Source: Deefgea piscis
GTDB lineage: Bacteria; Pseudomonadota; Gammaproteobacteria; Burkholderiales; Chitinibacteraceae
Length of the DNA stretch: 64,000 bases
Direction: 5' to 3'
Assembly: GCF_013284055.1 (NCBI RefSeq)
Contig: NZ_CP054143.1
Coordinates: forward strand, 2,418,001-2,482,000
The notes beneath the pieces were generated by a model that saw only the letters and a list, made by a program, of their open reading frames with translations, was not told the DNA's origin and made no database searches. Below are positions 19,246-29,501 of this stretch, in pieces. A program made the position numbers and the translations under genes. Each line of letters starts with the position of its first letter. Position 1 is the stretch's first letter.

Positions 19246-20826
19246 TTACGTCGACGTTCGGAATGTGGCCATTGATCTTTCAAGTTTATTGGCCACATCT
19301 GCCAATTCTGCCATTTCCTGTTTGATTGCCTGACTGTCACTGTGCGTGTGATTAAGCCCGATGCTGATCGCACTAACTTGCTCAGCAATGGCCTGCGCTG
19401 CTGCCGTTTGCTGATCAACGGCGACGGCGATCGACTCCATCATATTGGCTACGCCTTCACTTTCGTTGCGAATTTGCGATAGGGAGCGTGACACCGTCTG
19501 ACCGTGTTCGCTAAATTGCCCCAGGCATAAACTCGCCGCACTGATGGCATGACTCGTTACACTGGTATTGGTTTGTGTTTTTTTGAGGATGTCTTGGATG
19601 TTGCGAGTGGAAGCCGTGGTGTGTTGCGCCAATTTACGAACTTCATCGGCAACCACAGCAAATCCTCGACCAGATTCACCAGCACGTGCTGCTTCAATGG
19701 CGGCATTCAGAGCCAATAAATTAGTCTGATCGGCAATATCTTTGATTGTGGCGCTGGCAGTCACTATTTCACTAAATGAACGCGCCAGTGTCTGCATTTC
19801 AGTCTCGACTTGTACAAAATGCGATGATAAAGCCGAGAGGTTGTTGAGTGTAATTTGCCCCGCTTGATCCGCATTGCTCGTTGCGGCGAATGAAGATTGC
19901 GCGGTATTTGCAGCTTGCGCAGCCAATGTGCCAACATGCGCAATTGCACTGCTGAGCGTGGTGCTGGCGTGCCGAATATCATCTAATTGCAGTGATTGAT
20001 CGTGCGTATTTTGGCTAACTGCATTCGATAAATCGCTAATTCGGTGGGTGTCAGCTCGAGTTGCTGTGGCCGCAATACTCGCTTGCGTAAGAACTTGCTG
20101 AAGTTGCTGTAGAAATTGGTTGATGGCGAGGCTCAATTGGCCAAGTTCGTCACGACTTTCAGGCATGCGCAATGTGATTTCACCTTCGTGCAGTCGTTGA
20201 GCGATTAATCCCATTTTGTGTAAAGTACTTTGCAAGCGCTTGGCAAAGCCCAGCTGAGAAATAATGATAATCAACCCTGCGCCGCCAATTGGAATGAGTA
20301 CGCCCCAGATAAGTTGCTGAATATCTTGCTGGATGGTGGTTTCGCTGTGCTGTGCGTCACTCACAATTTGCCCTATTAATTGGCTGATCTGTTCAAGCAA
20401 TGGCGACAAATCATTTCGATACAATTGTTCTGGTATTGTGATGGCATCTTCGGGGCTGGTTTCAGCAATTTTAATTGCGCTGCGAAATTGAGTTAGATAG
20501 CGCTGCCAATTTTGCTTGAGTGCTTGCTGCAAAGATTGCTGTTGAATCGGTGTGAGGGTAGGTGTTAATGCTTGTTGTAGGCTGTGGATTTGCTGTTCGG
20601 CTTGCTGTAATTGTGGCTCAGCATCAGGCGCCATGACGTCGAGCCGTGACAGTGTGAGCATGCTTGATTTCATTTGTGCGAGTTGAGCAATACTGGTTTG
20701 TTTTTGTTGGTTTTCTAAAAAATGCAATCTAAGGGTGTGTAGCTTCCAACTGCAGATGAGCGCCGCAGTGATGAGTGCGGCCAAGGTGATAGTGCTAACG
20801 TATTTAAGCTGTGTGGCAATCTTCAT
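19246..20826 (-). CDS. Methyl-accepting chemotaxis protein
   Basis: This 526-residue inner-membrane chemoreceptor has an N-terminal membrane segment (about 10-30), a periplasmic four-helix-bundle-like sensor rich in glutamine and leucine (30-185), a second membrane segment (about 187-207), a HAMP-like linker ending near 265 and a cytoplasmic signalling hairpin. The hairpin tip is the conserved [20 protein letters not shown], followed by [15 protein letters not shown]. No CheB/CheR-binding pentapeptide is seen at the C-terminus. The ligand is unknown; no che genes are adjacent. It is convergent with glmM. Confidence 0.92.
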   Translation of the reverse strand: MKIATQLKYVSTITLAALITAALICSWKLHTLRLHFLENQQKQTSIAQLAQMKSSMLTLSRLDVMAPDAEPQLQQAEQQIHSLQQALTPTLTPIQQQSLQQALKQNWQRYLTQFRSAIKIAETSPEDAITIPEQLYRNDLSPLLEQISQLIGQIVSDAQHSETTIQQDIQQLIWGVLIPIGGAGLIIIISQLGFAKRLQSTLHKMGLIAQRLHEGEITLRMPESRDELGQLSLAINQFLQQLQQVLTQASIAATATRADTHRISDLSNAVSQNTHDQSLQLDDIRHASTTLSSAIAHVGTLAAQAANTAQSSFAATSNADQAGQITLNNLSALSSHFVQVETEMQTLARSFSEIVTASATIKDIADQTNLLALNAAIEAARAGESGRGFAVVADEVRKLAQHTTASTRNIQDILKKTQTNTSVTSHAISAASLCLGQFSEHGQTVSRSLSQIRNESEGVANMMESIAVAVDQQTAAAQAIAEQVSAISIGLNHTHSDSQAIKQEMAELADVANKLERSMATFRTST

Positions 20827-20912
20827 GTAACGGGCTTCGGTGTTCTGGCGTGAGGGTCCGTAGCATAAGTCGCTGCTGTTACACTAAAATGACAAATACA
20901 TGCTTAGTACAT

Positions 20913-20961
20913 GGGTATTTGCATATAGGCCTCGTCTATAAAGCGCTGTATCCATATACCC
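20913..20961. repeat. 49-bp palindromic element, copy 3
   Basis: GGGTATTTGCATA (20913-20925) and TATCCATATACCC (20949-20961) pair at 11 of 13 positions. It lies in the spacer between the chemoreceptor start and the pstB terminator, beginning 87 bp upstream of the chemoreceptor start. Ends and length match the copies at 6041, 13499 and 63790. Confidence 0.65.
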
Positions 20962-20964
20962 AAC

Positions 20965-20991
20965 AAAAAAGGCCGCATAAGCGGCCTTTTT
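20965..20991 (-). terminator. Terminator of the pst operon
   Basis: GGCCGC (20971-20976) pairs with GCGGCC (20981-20986) across loop ATAA, with A6 before and T5 after. It lies 17 bp past the pstB stop on the minus strand and is symmetric enough to act in both directions. Confidence 0.85.
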
Positions 20992-21007
20992 GATGACGGA
21001 TGATGAC

Positions 21008-21775
21008 TTAACCAAACTTACCTGTAATGTAGTCTTCAGTCGCTTTTACTTTTGGTGCGGTAAAGATCGTATCGGTTTCGTCCATTTCGATCATTTCACC
21101 CAAGTACATATACGCCGTGTAATCAGAAATACGTGCAGCTTGCTGCATATTGTGCGTCACAATGGCGATGGTGTAGTCTTTTTTGAGCTCATGAATGAGT
21201 TCTTCAACGTGTGCAGTTGAGATTGGGTCCAGTGCCGAAGTCGGTTCGTCGAGCAACAGAATCTCGGGTTTTACGGCAACGGCACGGGCGATGCAAAGAC
21301 GTTGCTGCTGACCGCCAGAAAGACCAAGGCCTGATTGCTTAAGCTTGTCTTTAACTTCGTTCCACAGCGCGGCTTTAGTGAGCGCCCATTCAATGCGATC
21401 ATCCATTTCTGATTTGCTGAGTGTTTCATAGAGCTTAACGCCGAATGCAACGTTGTCATAAATCGACATCGGAAATGGAGTTGGTTTTTGAAAAACCATG
21501 CCGACTTTGGCGCGCAGCATATTCAAGTCAACGCTAGATTCTAAAATATTTTGCCCATTGAGAATGATTTCACCTTCGGCACGCAATTTTGGATACAGGT
21601 CATACATCCGATTGAAAGTGCGTAATAAGGTCGACTTGCCGCAGCCAGAGGGGCCAATAAATGCGGTAACTTTGCCGGCTAAAATTTCCAAATTGATGTT
21701 TTTAAGTGCGTGAAAGTTGCCGTAGTAAAAATTCAAATTTTTGACTGTCAAGCCAGCTTTATGTTGAGTGCTCAT
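21008..21775 (-). CDS. pstB: Phosphate ABC transporter ATP-binding protein
   Basis: This ATPase powers the high-affinity phosphate importer PstSCAB. Over 255 residues it carries Walker [10 protein letters not shown], the Q-loop in [17 protein letters not shown], the signature [14 protein letters not shown], Walker [13 protein letters not shown] and the switch histidine in [17 protein letters not shown] start at the ATG at 21773-21775 (MSTQHKAG); the TTG at 21793 adds six residues with no ribosome site. It is last in pstS-C-A-B. No phoU follows; a terminator does. Confidence 0.96.
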   Translation of the reverse strand: MSTQHKAGLTVKNLNFYYGNFHALKNINLEILAGKVTAFIGPSGCGKSTLLRTFNRMYDLYPKLRAEGEIILNGQNILESSVDLNMLRAKVGMVFQKPTPFPMSIYDNVAFGVKLYETLSKSEMDDRIEWALTKAALWNEVKDKLKQSGLGLSGGQQQRLCIARAVAVKPEILLLDEPTSALDPISTAHVEELIHELKKDYTIAIVTHNMQQAARISDYTAYMYLGEMIEMDETDTIFTAPKVKATEDYITGKFG

Positions 21776-21801
21776 GAATGATTGTCCGTTCAAAGTCTAA
21801 A

Positions 21802-22653
21802 TTAGTGTTGTTTCGGTTGGCGAAGAATGACGCGGGCAATAATATTCATGCCGAGAACAAACAGGCCAATTAACAGTGCGCCAGCCCAAGCTAATTGATG
21901 CCATTCTGCGTAAGGACTCATCGCAAATTGGAAAATAACCACGGGTAAGTTCGCCATGGGTTGATTCATGTTTGAGTAGAACTGGTTGTTCAGTGCGGTA
22001 AATAACAGCGGTGCGGTTTCGCCCAAAATGCGAGCAATGGCCAGCAAAATGCCTGTCGCCACACCTGATTTTGCGGCTTTTAATGTAACAAACAACACCA
22101 TTTTCCATTGTGGTGCACCAAGGGCGTAAGCCGCTTCGCGCATGGCGGTAGGCACTAAAAGTAGCATGTTTTCTGTGGTTCTAAGTACCACTGGAATAAC
22201 CAAGATGGCCAAGGCAAATGAGCCAGCCCAGCCTGAAAAGTGCCCCACTTGCGTGACGTAAATTTCAAATACAAATAGGCCAATAACAATCGATGGCGCA
22301 GACAGCAAGATGTCGTTGATGAAACGAGTTGTTGGTGCTAACCAGCCTTTGTTACCAAATTCGGCCAGATAGGTGCCAGCCAAGATACCGATTGGCGTAC
22401 CAATCAATACGCCCACTGCGGACATCTGCAAGCTACCCAAAATCGCATTTGCTAAACCACCTTGGCTGCCTGGGGCAGGGGTTGTTTGGGTAAATGTTTG
22501 CAATGTCAGGCCTGCAATCCCGTTAGAAAACAGGGTATACATAATCCAAAATAGCCAAAACAAGCCAAAGGCCATGGCAATCATTGAGAGGATCAGGCTG
22601 ACGTTGTTAACGAGGCGACGACGTAGGTAAAGGTTAGGATTTAAATTATTCAT
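21802..22653 (-). CDS. pstA: Phosphate ABC transporter permease PstA
   Basis: This 283-residue inner-membrane permease forms the phosphate channel with PstC. There are about six hydrophobic segments, starting with [20 protein letters not shown]. The EAA-loop region near [20 protein letters not shown] contacts PstB. It lies nine bases downstream of pstC and 26 bases upstream of pstB, consistent with one operon. Confidence 0.95.
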   Translation of the reverse strand: MNNLNPNLYLRRRLVNNVSLILSMIAMAFGLFWLFWIMYTLFSNGIAGLTLQTFTQTTPAPGSQGGLANAILGSLQMSAVGVLIGTPIGILAGTYLAEFGNKGWLAPTTRFINDILLSAPSIVIGLFVFEIYVTQVGHFSGWAGSFALAILVIPVVLRTTENMLLLVPTAMREAAYALGAPQWKMVLFVTLKAAKSGVATGILLAIARILGETAPLLFTALNNQFYSNMNQPMANLPVVIFQFAMSPYAEWHQLAWAGALLIGLFVLGMNIIARVILRQPKQH

Positions 22654-22662
22654 GACCGATCC

Positions 22663-23619
22663 TTAAGAATGTGAGCCTTCATTGCGATTTAGGCGCAAGA
22701 GGAGCAGTTTAGAAAGGACCAAAACGACAAAGGTAATGAAGAACAGTAATAGGCCCAGTTCAATCAATGACGAGGTGTAAAGCTCACCATGTGCTTCGGT
22801 GAATTCATTGGCCAGCGTGGCTGAAATGGTCGTGGCAGGGTCGAACAATGAATTCATATCATTCATTGAGTTACCAATCACAAACGTAATTGCCATAGTT
22901 TCGCCAAGTGCGCGGCCGAGGCCAAGCATAATGCCGCCAATAATGCCGGTTTTGGTGTAGGGCACAACGATATTCCACACGACTTCCCAAGTGGTGCCGC
23001 CAAGGCCATATGCTGATTCTTTGAGTAGCGGTGGCACGACTTCAAAGACATCACGCATTACCGAGGTAACAAAGGGGATGACCATAATGGATAAGATTAA
23101 GCCGCCAGTAAACATGCCAATACCCATTGGAGGGCCATCAAACAAAGGACCTAAAATCGGTACGCCGGTGGTGACTTCGGTAATCCAAGGTTGGACATGG
23201 TCGGCAAATAGCGGTGCAAATACAAAAAGACCCCACATACCGTAAATAATTGATGGCACACCTGCGAGTAATTCAATACAAATGCCCAGTGGTCGACGCA
23301 ACCATACTGGAGACAATTCGGTTAGAAAAATGGCAATACCAAAACTGATCGGTACAGCAACAACCAAGGCAATTGCTGAGGAGATTAATGTGCCTCGAAT
23401 CGAAGGCCAGGCGCCAAATTGGTCGGTTACAGGGTTCCAGTCGCTTGAAGAGATAAAGCCAAGACCAAAGGCTTTGATGCTAGGTAGGGCGCCATAGAGC
23501 AAAGAAATAATAATGCCGCTCAATAGAGCAAGCACAAAGAAAGCAAAAAAACGGGTGCTATTAACAAAGAATGCATCTTGCAGTCGTTGTATTTTCATCC
23601 GTTGCGACATATTAGACAT
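22663..23619 (-). CDS. pstC: Phosphate ABC transporter permease PstC
   Basis: This 318-residue inner-membrane permease pairs with PstA. About six membrane segments follow a short cytoplasmic N-terminus. GVPSIIYGMWGLFVF and the EAA-like loop LLKESAYGLGGTTWEVVWNIV are typical. The start is at the ATG at 23617-23619 (MSNMSQRMK), with GGAG about eight bases before it; the longer frame to 23664 adds 15 residues encoded over that ribosome site. It follows pstS after a 109-bp gap. Confidence 0.95.
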   Translation of the reverse strand: MSNMSQRMKIQRLQDAFFVNSTRFFAFFVLALLSGIIISLLYGALPSIKAFGLGFISSSDWNPVTDQFGAWPSIRGTLISSAIALVVAVPISFGIAIFLTELSPVWLRRPLGICIELLAGVPSIIYGMWGLFVFAPLFADHVQPWITEVTTGVPILGPLFDGPPMGIGMFTGGLILSIMVIPFVTSVMRDVFEVVPPLLKESAYGLGGTTWEVVWNIVVPYTKTGIIGGIMLGLGRALGETMAITFVIGNSMNDMNSLFDPATTISATLANEFTEAHGELYTSSLIELGLLLFFITFVVLVLSKLLLLRLNRNEGSHS

Positions 23620-23728
23620 CAGTAATTCTCCGGTCCTCCAAAACTTAGAAACTAACAAGCACACTACTTATGGAGTGTGCTTGTTTTCTGCGCGCGAATT
23701 GTATCTCTGCGCAATTCAATCGGGGAAA

Positions 23729-24769
23729 TTATTTCCAGATTGGATTTTTTCCGTCGTTCAATTGTGTTTTCCAGTTTGACTTGATCATTGCAACGACATT
23801 GTCTGGCATTGGAATGTAGTCCAGTTCAAGCGCGACTTTGTCTGCGTCCGCGCCATAAGCCCAGTCGAAGAATTTAAGTACTTCTACGCCTTGGGTTGGT
23901 TTGTCTTGTTTTTTGTGCATCAAAATGAATGTTGGGCTAGCAATAGGCCATGCATCTTTGCCTGGTGCATTGGTTGTTACAAGGAACATGCCCGTTGCGT
24001 TTTTCCAGTCGGCGCTGGCCGCGGCAGCTTTAAATGACTGTTCTGAAGGCTGAACAAATGCACCAGAGCTATTAGATAGTTGTGTGTGTGACAGTTTGTT
24101 TTGCTTGGCGTAAACAAACTCAACGTAACCGATAGCGCCTTTAATACGTTGTACGTAGTTGGCTACGCCTTCATTCCCTTTGCCGCCCACACCTGCTGGC
24201 CATTGCACTGAACTATTTGAGCCAACTTTTTCTTTCCACTCTGGTGAAACTTGCGATAGATAGTTCGTGAAGAGGAAAGTGGTGCCAGAACCGTCGGAGC
24301 GGCGTACAACTGTAATGTTTTGTGCTGGCAGGGCAACGCCAGGATTGAGTGCGACTACAGCTGGATCATTCCATTTTTTTACTTTGCCGAGGTAAATATC
24401 ACTTAGCAAGGCTGCCGATAGTTTTAATTGACCAGGAGTAATGCCCGGAATGTTCACAACAGGAACAACGCCACCCAGTACGGTCGGGAATTGAAGTAAA
24501 CCGTCTTTATCTAGGTCGGATGGTTTGAGTGGCATGTCTGTCGCGCCAAAATCAACCGTCTTTGCTTGAATTTGTTTGATGCCACCGCCTGAGCCGATAG
24601 ATTGGTAGTTCATGCCGTTGCCGGTTTTTGCTTTGTACATCTCAGCCCATTTTGCATAGAGCGGGTACGGAAAGGTTGCACCTGCACCAGTAATGTCTGC
24701 TGCAATTACTTGGCTAAAAAGACCGGCAGTCAAACCTGCGGTAACGAGCATTTTGTGAACTAAAGTCAT
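23729..24769 (-). CDS. pstS: Phosphate-binding periplasmic protein PstS
   Basis: This 346-residue periplasmic receptor delivers phosphate to PstCAB. A signal peptide of about 23 residues ends at QVIA, then mature ADITGAGATFPYPLYAKWA. The phosphate-contacting segments GSGGGIKQ and RSDGSGTTFLFTNYLS are present. First gene of pstSCAB. The 308 bp upstream, shared with tpiA, show no clear Pho box, so PhoB control is expected from the family but not demonstrated by sequence. Confidence 0.96.
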   Translation of the reverse strand: MTLVHKMLVTAGLTAGLFSQVIAADITGAGATFPYPLYAKWAEMYKAKTGNGMNYQSIGSGGGIKQIQAKTVDFGATDMPLKPSDLDKDGLLQFPTVLGGVVPVVNIPGITPGQLKLSAALLSDIYLGKVKKWNDPAVVALNPGVALPAQNITVVRRSDGSGTTFLFTNYLSQVSPEWKEKVGSNSSVQWPAGVGGKGNEGVANYVQRIKGAIGYVEFVYAKQNKLSHTQLSNSSGAFVQPSEQSFKAAAASADWKNATGMFLVTTNAPGKDAWPIASPTFILMHKKQDKPTQGVEVLKFFDWAYGADADKVALELDYIPMPDNVVAMIKSNWKTQLNDGKNPIWK

Positions 24770-25077
24770 AATCAGTTAAATCCCTTGGGTTTGTCTGAGT
24801 GTGTATGTATTGAACAAGTCGCATCCTAATCGTTTAATGTTTCCGAATTATTACAAAAATCGATGTCTGATGTGTTGTGAAGGATTTTATTATTTAAAGC
24901 GTTGGTTTTTGTTGCGAAGCTGAGCATATGCGGGGGATGGGCGAATAAAGTTTATGGATAAGGTGGAGGATTTGCCTGCGGAAGGGGTTGATGACGTGGG
25001 CGGGTTTAGGCTTTAGCGTTTGACGTTGATTGGTTGGGAACGTTACCATTTCTACTGTTGATAGGGATAAAGTAAAT
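24770..25077. other. Divergent intergenic region pstS/tpiA
   Basis: These 308 bp separate the divergent pstS and tpiA genes. The pstS side is AT-rich and the tpiA side is GC-richer with a plausible promoter at 25020. No open frame, hairpin or convincing Pho box was found. Confidence 0.6.
25020..25049 (+). promoter_or_regulatory. Candidate promoter of tpiA
   Basis: TTGACG (25020-25025), an 18-bp gap and TACCAT (25044-25049) form a fair sigma70 match 28 bp ahead of the chosen tpiA start. The -10 is weak. Confidence 0.4.
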
Positions 25078-25788
25078 ATGGCAAAGCAACTGGTGGTGGG
25101 TAATTGGAAGCTGCATGGCAGTATTGGTCAGGTTAAGTCGGTTTTGGGGGAGATTGCCCAAGCTAAGCTACAGGCCAATGTGGGGGTCTGTGTCCCATAT
25201 CCGTATGTGATGTTGGCAAGGCAGATTCTTCACAATACCCATGTGCAGTGTGGCGCTCAGGACGTTAGCCAGTATCACATCGGGGCATATACGGGTGAGG
25301 TGTCGTCGGGTATGCTGGCTGATATCGGGTGTGAGATGGTGATTGTTGGTCATTCTGAGCGTCGGCGATTATTTGGTGAGACGACAGAGCAAGCTGGTGT
25401 TAAAATGCGCGCTGCTCTAGATGCCGGCTTGTTTGGGATTTACTGTGTGGGTGAGTCCGCAGAGCAGCGACGTGAAGGTCGCGCAGAAGAAGTTGTTGCG
25501 GCTCAGTTACAGGTATTACAAAATTTACCAGTTGGATTGTATGCTGTGGCATACGAGCCATCTTGGGCTGTAGGTAGTGGCATGGTTGCCTCCAGTGAGC
25601 AGATTTCACCGATGCATGCATTGATTAAAAATCAATTAGATGAACGAGTTAAAGTTCTCTATGGCGGTAGTGTGAAGTCGAATAATGCAGAGTCAATTTT
25701 GGCTGTGCAGCATGTCGATGGGGTGTTGGTGGGGGGTGCAGCACTCTCCGCCTTCGAATTTGTAGAGATTTGCAAAGCGGCGCGCTGA
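25078..25788 (+). CDS. tpiA: Triosephosphate isomerase
   Basis: This 236-residue TIM-barrel enzyme interconverts dihydroxyacetone phosphate and glyceraldehyde-3-phosphate. Catalytic residues are in place: lysine in GNWKLHG, histidine in VGHSERR and glutamate in AYEPSWAVGSG (the start of flexible loop 6). YGGSVKSNN and GVLVGGAAL bind phosphate. The ATG at 25078 gives the canonical MAKQLVVGNWK opening; a longer frame to 25030 is not family-like. It lies upstream of secG and the nuo operon, as in many betaproteobacteria. Confidence 0.96.
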   Translation: MAKQLVVGNWKLHGSIGQVKSVLGEIAQAKLQANVGVCVPYPYVMLARQILHNTHVQCGAQDVSQYHIGAYTGEVSSGMLADIGCEMVIVGHSERRRLFGETTEQAGVKMRAALDAGLFGIYCVGESAEQRREGRAEEVVAAQLQVLQNLPVGLYAVAYEPSWAVGSGMVASSEQISPMHALIKNQLDERVKVLYGGSVKSNNAESILAVQHVDGVLVGGAALSAFEFVEICKAAR

Positions 25789-25824
25789 TGGTACAATTCA
25801 CGTCGCTCTTGAAATGAGAAAATA

Positions 25825-26142
25825 ATGGACTTTATTACCAGTTTAGTGCTTACCGTAAATGTGATTTCTGCTATCGCTGTCATTGTGTTGGTATTGATGC
25901 AGCATGGCAAAGGTGCTGATATGGGGGCTGCATTTGGTAGCGGATCGGCCGGTAGTGTGTTTGGTTCGAGTGGCTCAGCTAACTTTTTAAGCCGCAGTAC
26001 TGGCATTTGTGCAACAGTTTTTTTTGTTACGTCGATGGCCTTGGTTTTATTGACCGCACCAAAACAAACTGCCTCAATTATGTCTACAGTTCAGCCTGCT
26101 GCAGTCGCATCTCAAGTTGAAGGGCAAAAAATTCCTGACTAA
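25825..26142 (+). CDS. secG: Protein translocase subunit SecG
   Basis: This 105-residue component of the SecYEG channel has two membrane segments (about 3-25 and 55-75) separated by the conserved glycine-rich loop QHGKGADMGAAFGSGSAGSVFGS. A polar tail of about 30 residues ends the protein. It sits 36 bp after tpiA, very likely co-transcribed. Confidence 0.94.
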   Translation: MDFITSLVLTVNVISAIAVIVLVLMQHGKGADMGAAFGSGSAGSVFGSSGSANFLSRSTGICATVFFVTSMALVLLTAPKQTASIMSTVQPAAVASQVEGQKIPD

Positions 26143-26228
26143 ATCCATGCCATTGCATGTGGTTTTGTCGGTATATACTAAGTTTGGCAACTTTGATGTT
26201 GTGAGTTTGCTGACTTAGTGCTTCAAAT

Positions 26229-26250
26229 ACGCTGGGAAATCCCAGCGTTT
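26229..26250 (+). terminator. Weak terminator-like hairpin between secG and nuoA
   Basis: ACGCTGGG (26229-26236) pairs perfectly with CCCAGCGT (26241-26248) across loop AAAT, but only three T follow. It may partially separate tpiA-secG from nuo. Upstream in the same gap CTAAGT (26179) and ACTTAG (26214) form another weaker inverted pair. No tRNA is present in this gap. Confidence 0.5.
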
Positions 26251-26314
26251 CTATGTAATAAAAATAACAATAAGCTGTCTAGTCTTTTTGTAATACTCTG
26301 AACTGGGGATTTTC

Positions 26315-26683
26315 ATGCTGCAAAACTATTTCCCCATCCTGCTTTTTCTGTTGGTTGGTTTACTGGTGGGTGTTGTTCCACTAGTGCTGGGCTACGGGGT
26401 GAGTAAGGTTTTGGGAACGGCTCGGCCAGATACAGCAAAAAACTCACCTTACGAATGTGGTTTTGAAGCATTCGAAGATGCGCGCATGCAGTTTGATGTG
26501 CGTTATTACTTGGTGGCCATTTTGTTTATCTTGTTTGATTTGGAAGTTGCATTTTTAGTTCCTTGGGCCGTTGTGCTTAAAGAATTAGGAATGTTCGGCT
26601 TTTTGTCGATGATGATTTTCTTGGCCATTCTGGTGGTCGGCTTCGTCTACGAATGGATGAAGGGCGCTCTAGAGTGGGAGTGA
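26315..26683 (+). CDS. nuoA: NADH-quinone oxidoreductase subunit A
   Basis: This 122-residue membrane-arm subunit of complex I has three membrane segments (about 5-30, 65-88 and 93-115). The conserved [10 protein letters not shown] loop carries the cysteine that senses the active/deactive state in mitochondrial ND3, and [12 protein letters not shown] is also present. First gene of a 14-gene nuo operon; its stop is followed after five bases by the nuoB ATG. Confidence 0.96.
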   Translation: MLQNYFPILLFLLVGLLVGVVPLVLGYGVSKVLGTARPDTAKNSPYECGFEAFEDARMQFDVRYYLVAILFILFDLEVAFLVPWAVVLKELGMFGFLSMMIFLAILVVGFVYEWMKGALEWE

Positions 26684-26688
26684 GACAA

Positions 26689-27159
26689 ATGGAATCGCAA
26701 GAAAAAGGGTTTGTTACCACGACGGTGGATATGGTCATCAATAGTGCTCGTACGGGCTCGTTGTGGCCAATGACATTTGGTTTGGCCTGCTGTGCTGTTG
26801 AAATGATGCATGCGGGCGCTGCACGTTATGACTTGGATCGCTTTGGTGTTGTGTTTCGTCCTTCGCCACGGCAATCGGACTTAATGATTGTGGCAGGAAC
26901 CTTATGCAACAAAATGGCACCTGCTTTACGTAAAGTTTACGATCAGATGCCAGAGCCGCGCTGGGTTATTTCAATGGGGTCCTGCGCCAATGGGGGTGGT
27001 TATTATCACTACTCATATTCTGTTGTGCGTGGTTGTGATCGCATTGTGCCGGTTGATGTTTATGTTCCTGGCTGTCCTCCGACAGCTGAAGCGCTCTTGT
27101 ACGGCATTATTCAGCTGCAAAACAAGATTAAGCGTACCAATACCATTGCGCGCTCGTGA
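26689..27159 (+). CDS. nuoB: NADH-quinone oxidoreductase subunit B
   Basis: This 156-residue peripheral subunit holds the terminal [4Fe-4S] cluster N2, which passes electrons to quinone. Ligands are the tandem cysteines in [11 protein letters not shown], the cysteine in MGSCANGGG and the one in [11 protein letters not shown]. The start is the ATG at 26689 with GGGAG (26676-26680) eight bases upstream. The open frame extends back to 26653 inside nuoA but is not family-like there. Confidence 0.96.
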   Translation: MESQEKGFVTTTVDMVINSARTGSLWPMTFGLACCAVEMMHAGAARYDLDRFGVVFRPSPRQSDLMIVAGTLCNKMAPALRKVYDQMPEPRWVISMGSCANGGGYYHYSYSVVRGCDRIVPVDVYVPGCPPTAEALLYGIIQLQNKIKRTNTIARS

Positions 27160-27167
27160 GGTGAACT

Positions 27168-27767
27168 GTGGCGAATAAGTTAGAAACGCTCATGGGTAGT
27201 CTGCGTGCTGTTTTGGGTGAGGCAAAAATTGCTTCGCTGAAAACCGCGCTGGATGAAGTGACGCTAGAAGTGCCAGCAAGTTTGTGGTCTGAAGTAGCTT
27301 TATTGCTGCGTGATGATCCACAACTGCAATTTGAGCAATTAATTGATGCCTGTGGTATTGATTATAGTACCTACAAAGATGGGGTATGGGAGGGCGCTCG
27401 CTTTGCGACGGTTTACCATTTGCTGTCGTACAAATACAATGTGCGCTTACGCGTAAGAGTTTTTTGTACTGATGATGCCTTTCCAATGGTGAATTCCGTG
27501 GTGGATGTTTGGCCTGCGATCAATTGGTTTGAGCGCGAATCATTCGACTTGTACGGAATCATTTATCAAGGCCACCCAGATCTGCGACGCTTGTTGACGG
27601 ATTATGGCTTTGTAGGACACCCCTTCCGAAAAGATTTCCCATTGTCTGGCTTTGTTGAAATGCGTTATGACGCAGAGCAGGCACGTGTGATCTATCAAGC
27701 TGTAACCATCGAGCCGCGTGAAATAACACCGCGCATTATCCGCGAGGAGAACTACGGTGGCTGCTGA
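27168..27767 (+). CDS. nuoC: NADH-quinone oxidoreductase subunit C
   Basis: This 199-residue 30-kDa-type subunit of the hydrophilic arm carries the signature [27 protein letters not shown], given here only as a region around residues 123-150. It starts at GTG 27168 with GAGGTGA upstream. It is a separate gene, not fused to nuoD as in enterobacteria. Its last 11 bases overlap nuoD, indicating translational coupling. Confidence 0.95.
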   Translation: MANKLETLMGSLRAVLGEAKIASLKTALDEVTLEVPASLWSEVALLLRDDPQLQFEQLIDACGIDYSTYKDGVWEGARFATVYHLLSYKYNVRLRVRVFCTDDAFPMVNSVVDVWPAINWFERESFDLYGIIYQGHPDLRRLLTDYGFVGHPFRKDFPLSGFVEMRYDAEQARVIYQAVTIEPREITPRIIREENYGGC

Positions 27768-29013
27768 AATCCGTAATTACACATTAAATTTTGGTCCACA
27801 ACATCCAGCAGCGCATGGTGTATTGCGTTTGGTGCTGGAGTTAGATGGTGAAGTGGTTGAGCGTGCTGATCCGCACATTGGTCTCTTGCATCGTGGTACT
27901 GAGAAATTAGCTGAAAGTAAAACTTACATCCAGTCATTGCCTTATATGGATCGTCTTGACTATGTGTCAATGATGTCTAATGAGCATGCTTACTGTATGG
28001 CTATTGAGAAGCTACTCAATTTAGACGTGCCAATTCGAGCTCAATATATTCGCGTTATGTTTGACGAAATTACGCGGATTTTGAATCATTTGTTGTGGAT
28101 TGGTGCGCATGGTATTGACTGTGGCGCAATGACTATTTTCCTTTACGCTTTCCGTGAGCGTGAAGATTTGATGGACTGCTACGAGGCCGTATCTGGTGCT
28201 CGGATGCATGCAGCATATTATCGACCAGGTGGCGTGTATCGCGACTTGCCAGATGAAATGCCAAAATATCAAGCGTCTAAAATTCGCAATGCTGCAGCAA
28301 TCAAGCGTATGAATTCAAATCGCGAAGGTAGCTTGCTTGATTTTATCGAAGACTTTACTAATCGATTCCCGAAATATGTTGATGAGTACGAAACTCTGTT
28401 AACAGACAATCGTATTTGGAAGCAACGTACGGTAGGTATCGGTGTTGTTTCGCCTGAGCGTGCATTGGCGTTGGGCTTTACCGGTGCGATGTTGCGCGGT
28501 TCTGGCGTTGAGTGGGATTTGCGTAAGAAGCAACCGTATGAAGTGTACGACAAGATGGATTTTGATATTCCAGTCGGCAAAAACGGTGATTGCTATGATC
28601 GTTATTTGGTTCGCGTTGAAGAAATGCGTCAATCAAACCGTATCATTAAGCAATGCGTGCAGTGGCTAAAAGAAAATCCAGGTCCGGTCATCACCACTAA
28701 CCATAAAGTAGCACCGCCTTCTCGCGAGGGAATGAAGTCGAATATGGAAGACTTGATTCACCACTTTAAATTGTTCACTGAAGGTATGCATGTGCCTGAA
28801 GGTGAGGCGTATGCCGCAATTGAGCATCCAAAAGGTGAGTTTGGTATTTACATGGTTTCCGATGGTGCAAATAAACCATATCGAATGAAAATCAGAGCGC
28901 CTGGTTATGTACATTTGTCTGGTTTAGACGAAATGTCACGAGGACATATGATCTCTGACGTGGTGGCAATTATTGGTACACAAGATATCGTATTTGGGGA
29001 GATTGATCGCTAA
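27757..29013 (+). CDS. nuoD: NADH-quinone oxidoreductase subunit D
   Basis: This 418-residue 49-kDa-type subunit forms the quinone-binding cavity with NuoB. The opening [21 protein letters not shown] includes the quinone-head histidine loop, and [12 protein letters not shown] and the C-terminal FGEIDR are conserved. It starts at GTG 27757 inside the end of nuoC, with GAGGAG just upstream. Its TAA overlaps the ATG of nuoE by one base. Confidence 0.96.
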   Translation: MAAEIRNYTLNFGPQHPAAHGVLRLVLELDGEVVERADPHIGLLHRGTEKLAESKTYIQSLPYMDRLDYVSMMSNEHAYCMAIEKLLNLDVPIRAQYIRVMFDEITRILNHLLWIGAHGIDCGAMTIFLYAFREREDLMDCYEAVSGARMHAAYYRPGGVYRDLPDEMPKYQASKIRNAAAIKRMNSNREGSLLDFIEDFTNRFPKYVDEYETLLTDNRIWKQRTVGIGVVSPERALALGFTGAMLRGSGVEWDLRKKQPYEVYDKMDFDIPVGKNGDCYDRYLVRVEEMRQSNRIIKQCVQWLKENPGPVITTNHKVAPPSREGMKSNMEDLIHHFKLFTEGMHVPEGEAYAAIEHPKGEFGIYMVSDGANKPYRMKIRAPGYVHLSGLDEMSRGHMISDVVAIIGTQDIVFGEIDR

Positions 29014-29501
29014 TGTCTTTACACAATCTTCTTTCCGTAGATTCAATTAAGCAAATTGATCGTGAAGTTGCTAAATACCCAGCAGAACAATCGCGTTCTG
29101 CGGTGATGGGCGCTTTACGAATTGCTCAGGTTGAAAAGCGCTCTTTATCGAATGAGTTGGTTGAAGCGATTGCGATTTATTTAAATATTGCACCGCTTGC
29201 CGCTTATGAAGTAGCGACTTTTTATAATATGTACGACATGAAGCCGGTTGGTAAGTACAAGCTTACGGTTTGTACAAATTTACCCTGTGCTTTGTCGGGT
29301 GGCTATACCACAGCTGAATATTTGAAACAAAAGTTGGGTATTGGTTTTAATGAAACAACTGCCGATGGTAAGTTCACTTTAAAAGAAGGTGAATGCATGG
29401 GGGCCTGTGGTTATGCACCTGTAATGTTGGTGAATAACCACAGCATGTGTAATCACATGACGCCAGAAGCCATTGATAAAAAACTGGCGGAGCTCGAATA
29501 A
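29013..29501 (+). CDS. nuoE: NADH-quinone oxidoreductase subunit E
   Basis: This 162-residue 24-kDa-type subunit carries the [2Fe-2S] cluster N1a. Its thioredoxin-like domain has cluster cysteines in [10 protein letters not shown] (first pair) and [13 protein letters not shown] (second pair). It overlaps nuoD and nuoF by one base on each side (TAATG junctions), so translation is tightly coupled. Confidence 0.96.
   Translation: MSLHNLLSVDSIKQIDREVAKYPAEQSRSAVMGALRIAQVEKRSLSNELVEAIAIYLNIAPLAAYEVATFYNMYDMKPVGKYKLTVCTNLPCALSGGYTTAEYLKQKLGIGFNETTADGKFTLKEGECMGACGYAPVMLVNNHSMCNHMTPEAIDKKLAELE

Noticed and set aside
24780-24900. Possible Pho box upstream of pstS
   Set aside because: The minus strand has CTTCACAACACATCAGACAT, but it does not match two CTGTCAT-like half sites at 11-bp spacing well enough to call.
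26143-26314. tRNA gene between secG and nuoA
   Set aside because: I looked for a tRNA-Leu, often found there in betaproteobacteria. No acceptor or T-arm pairing or GGTTCGA motif exists in the gap.
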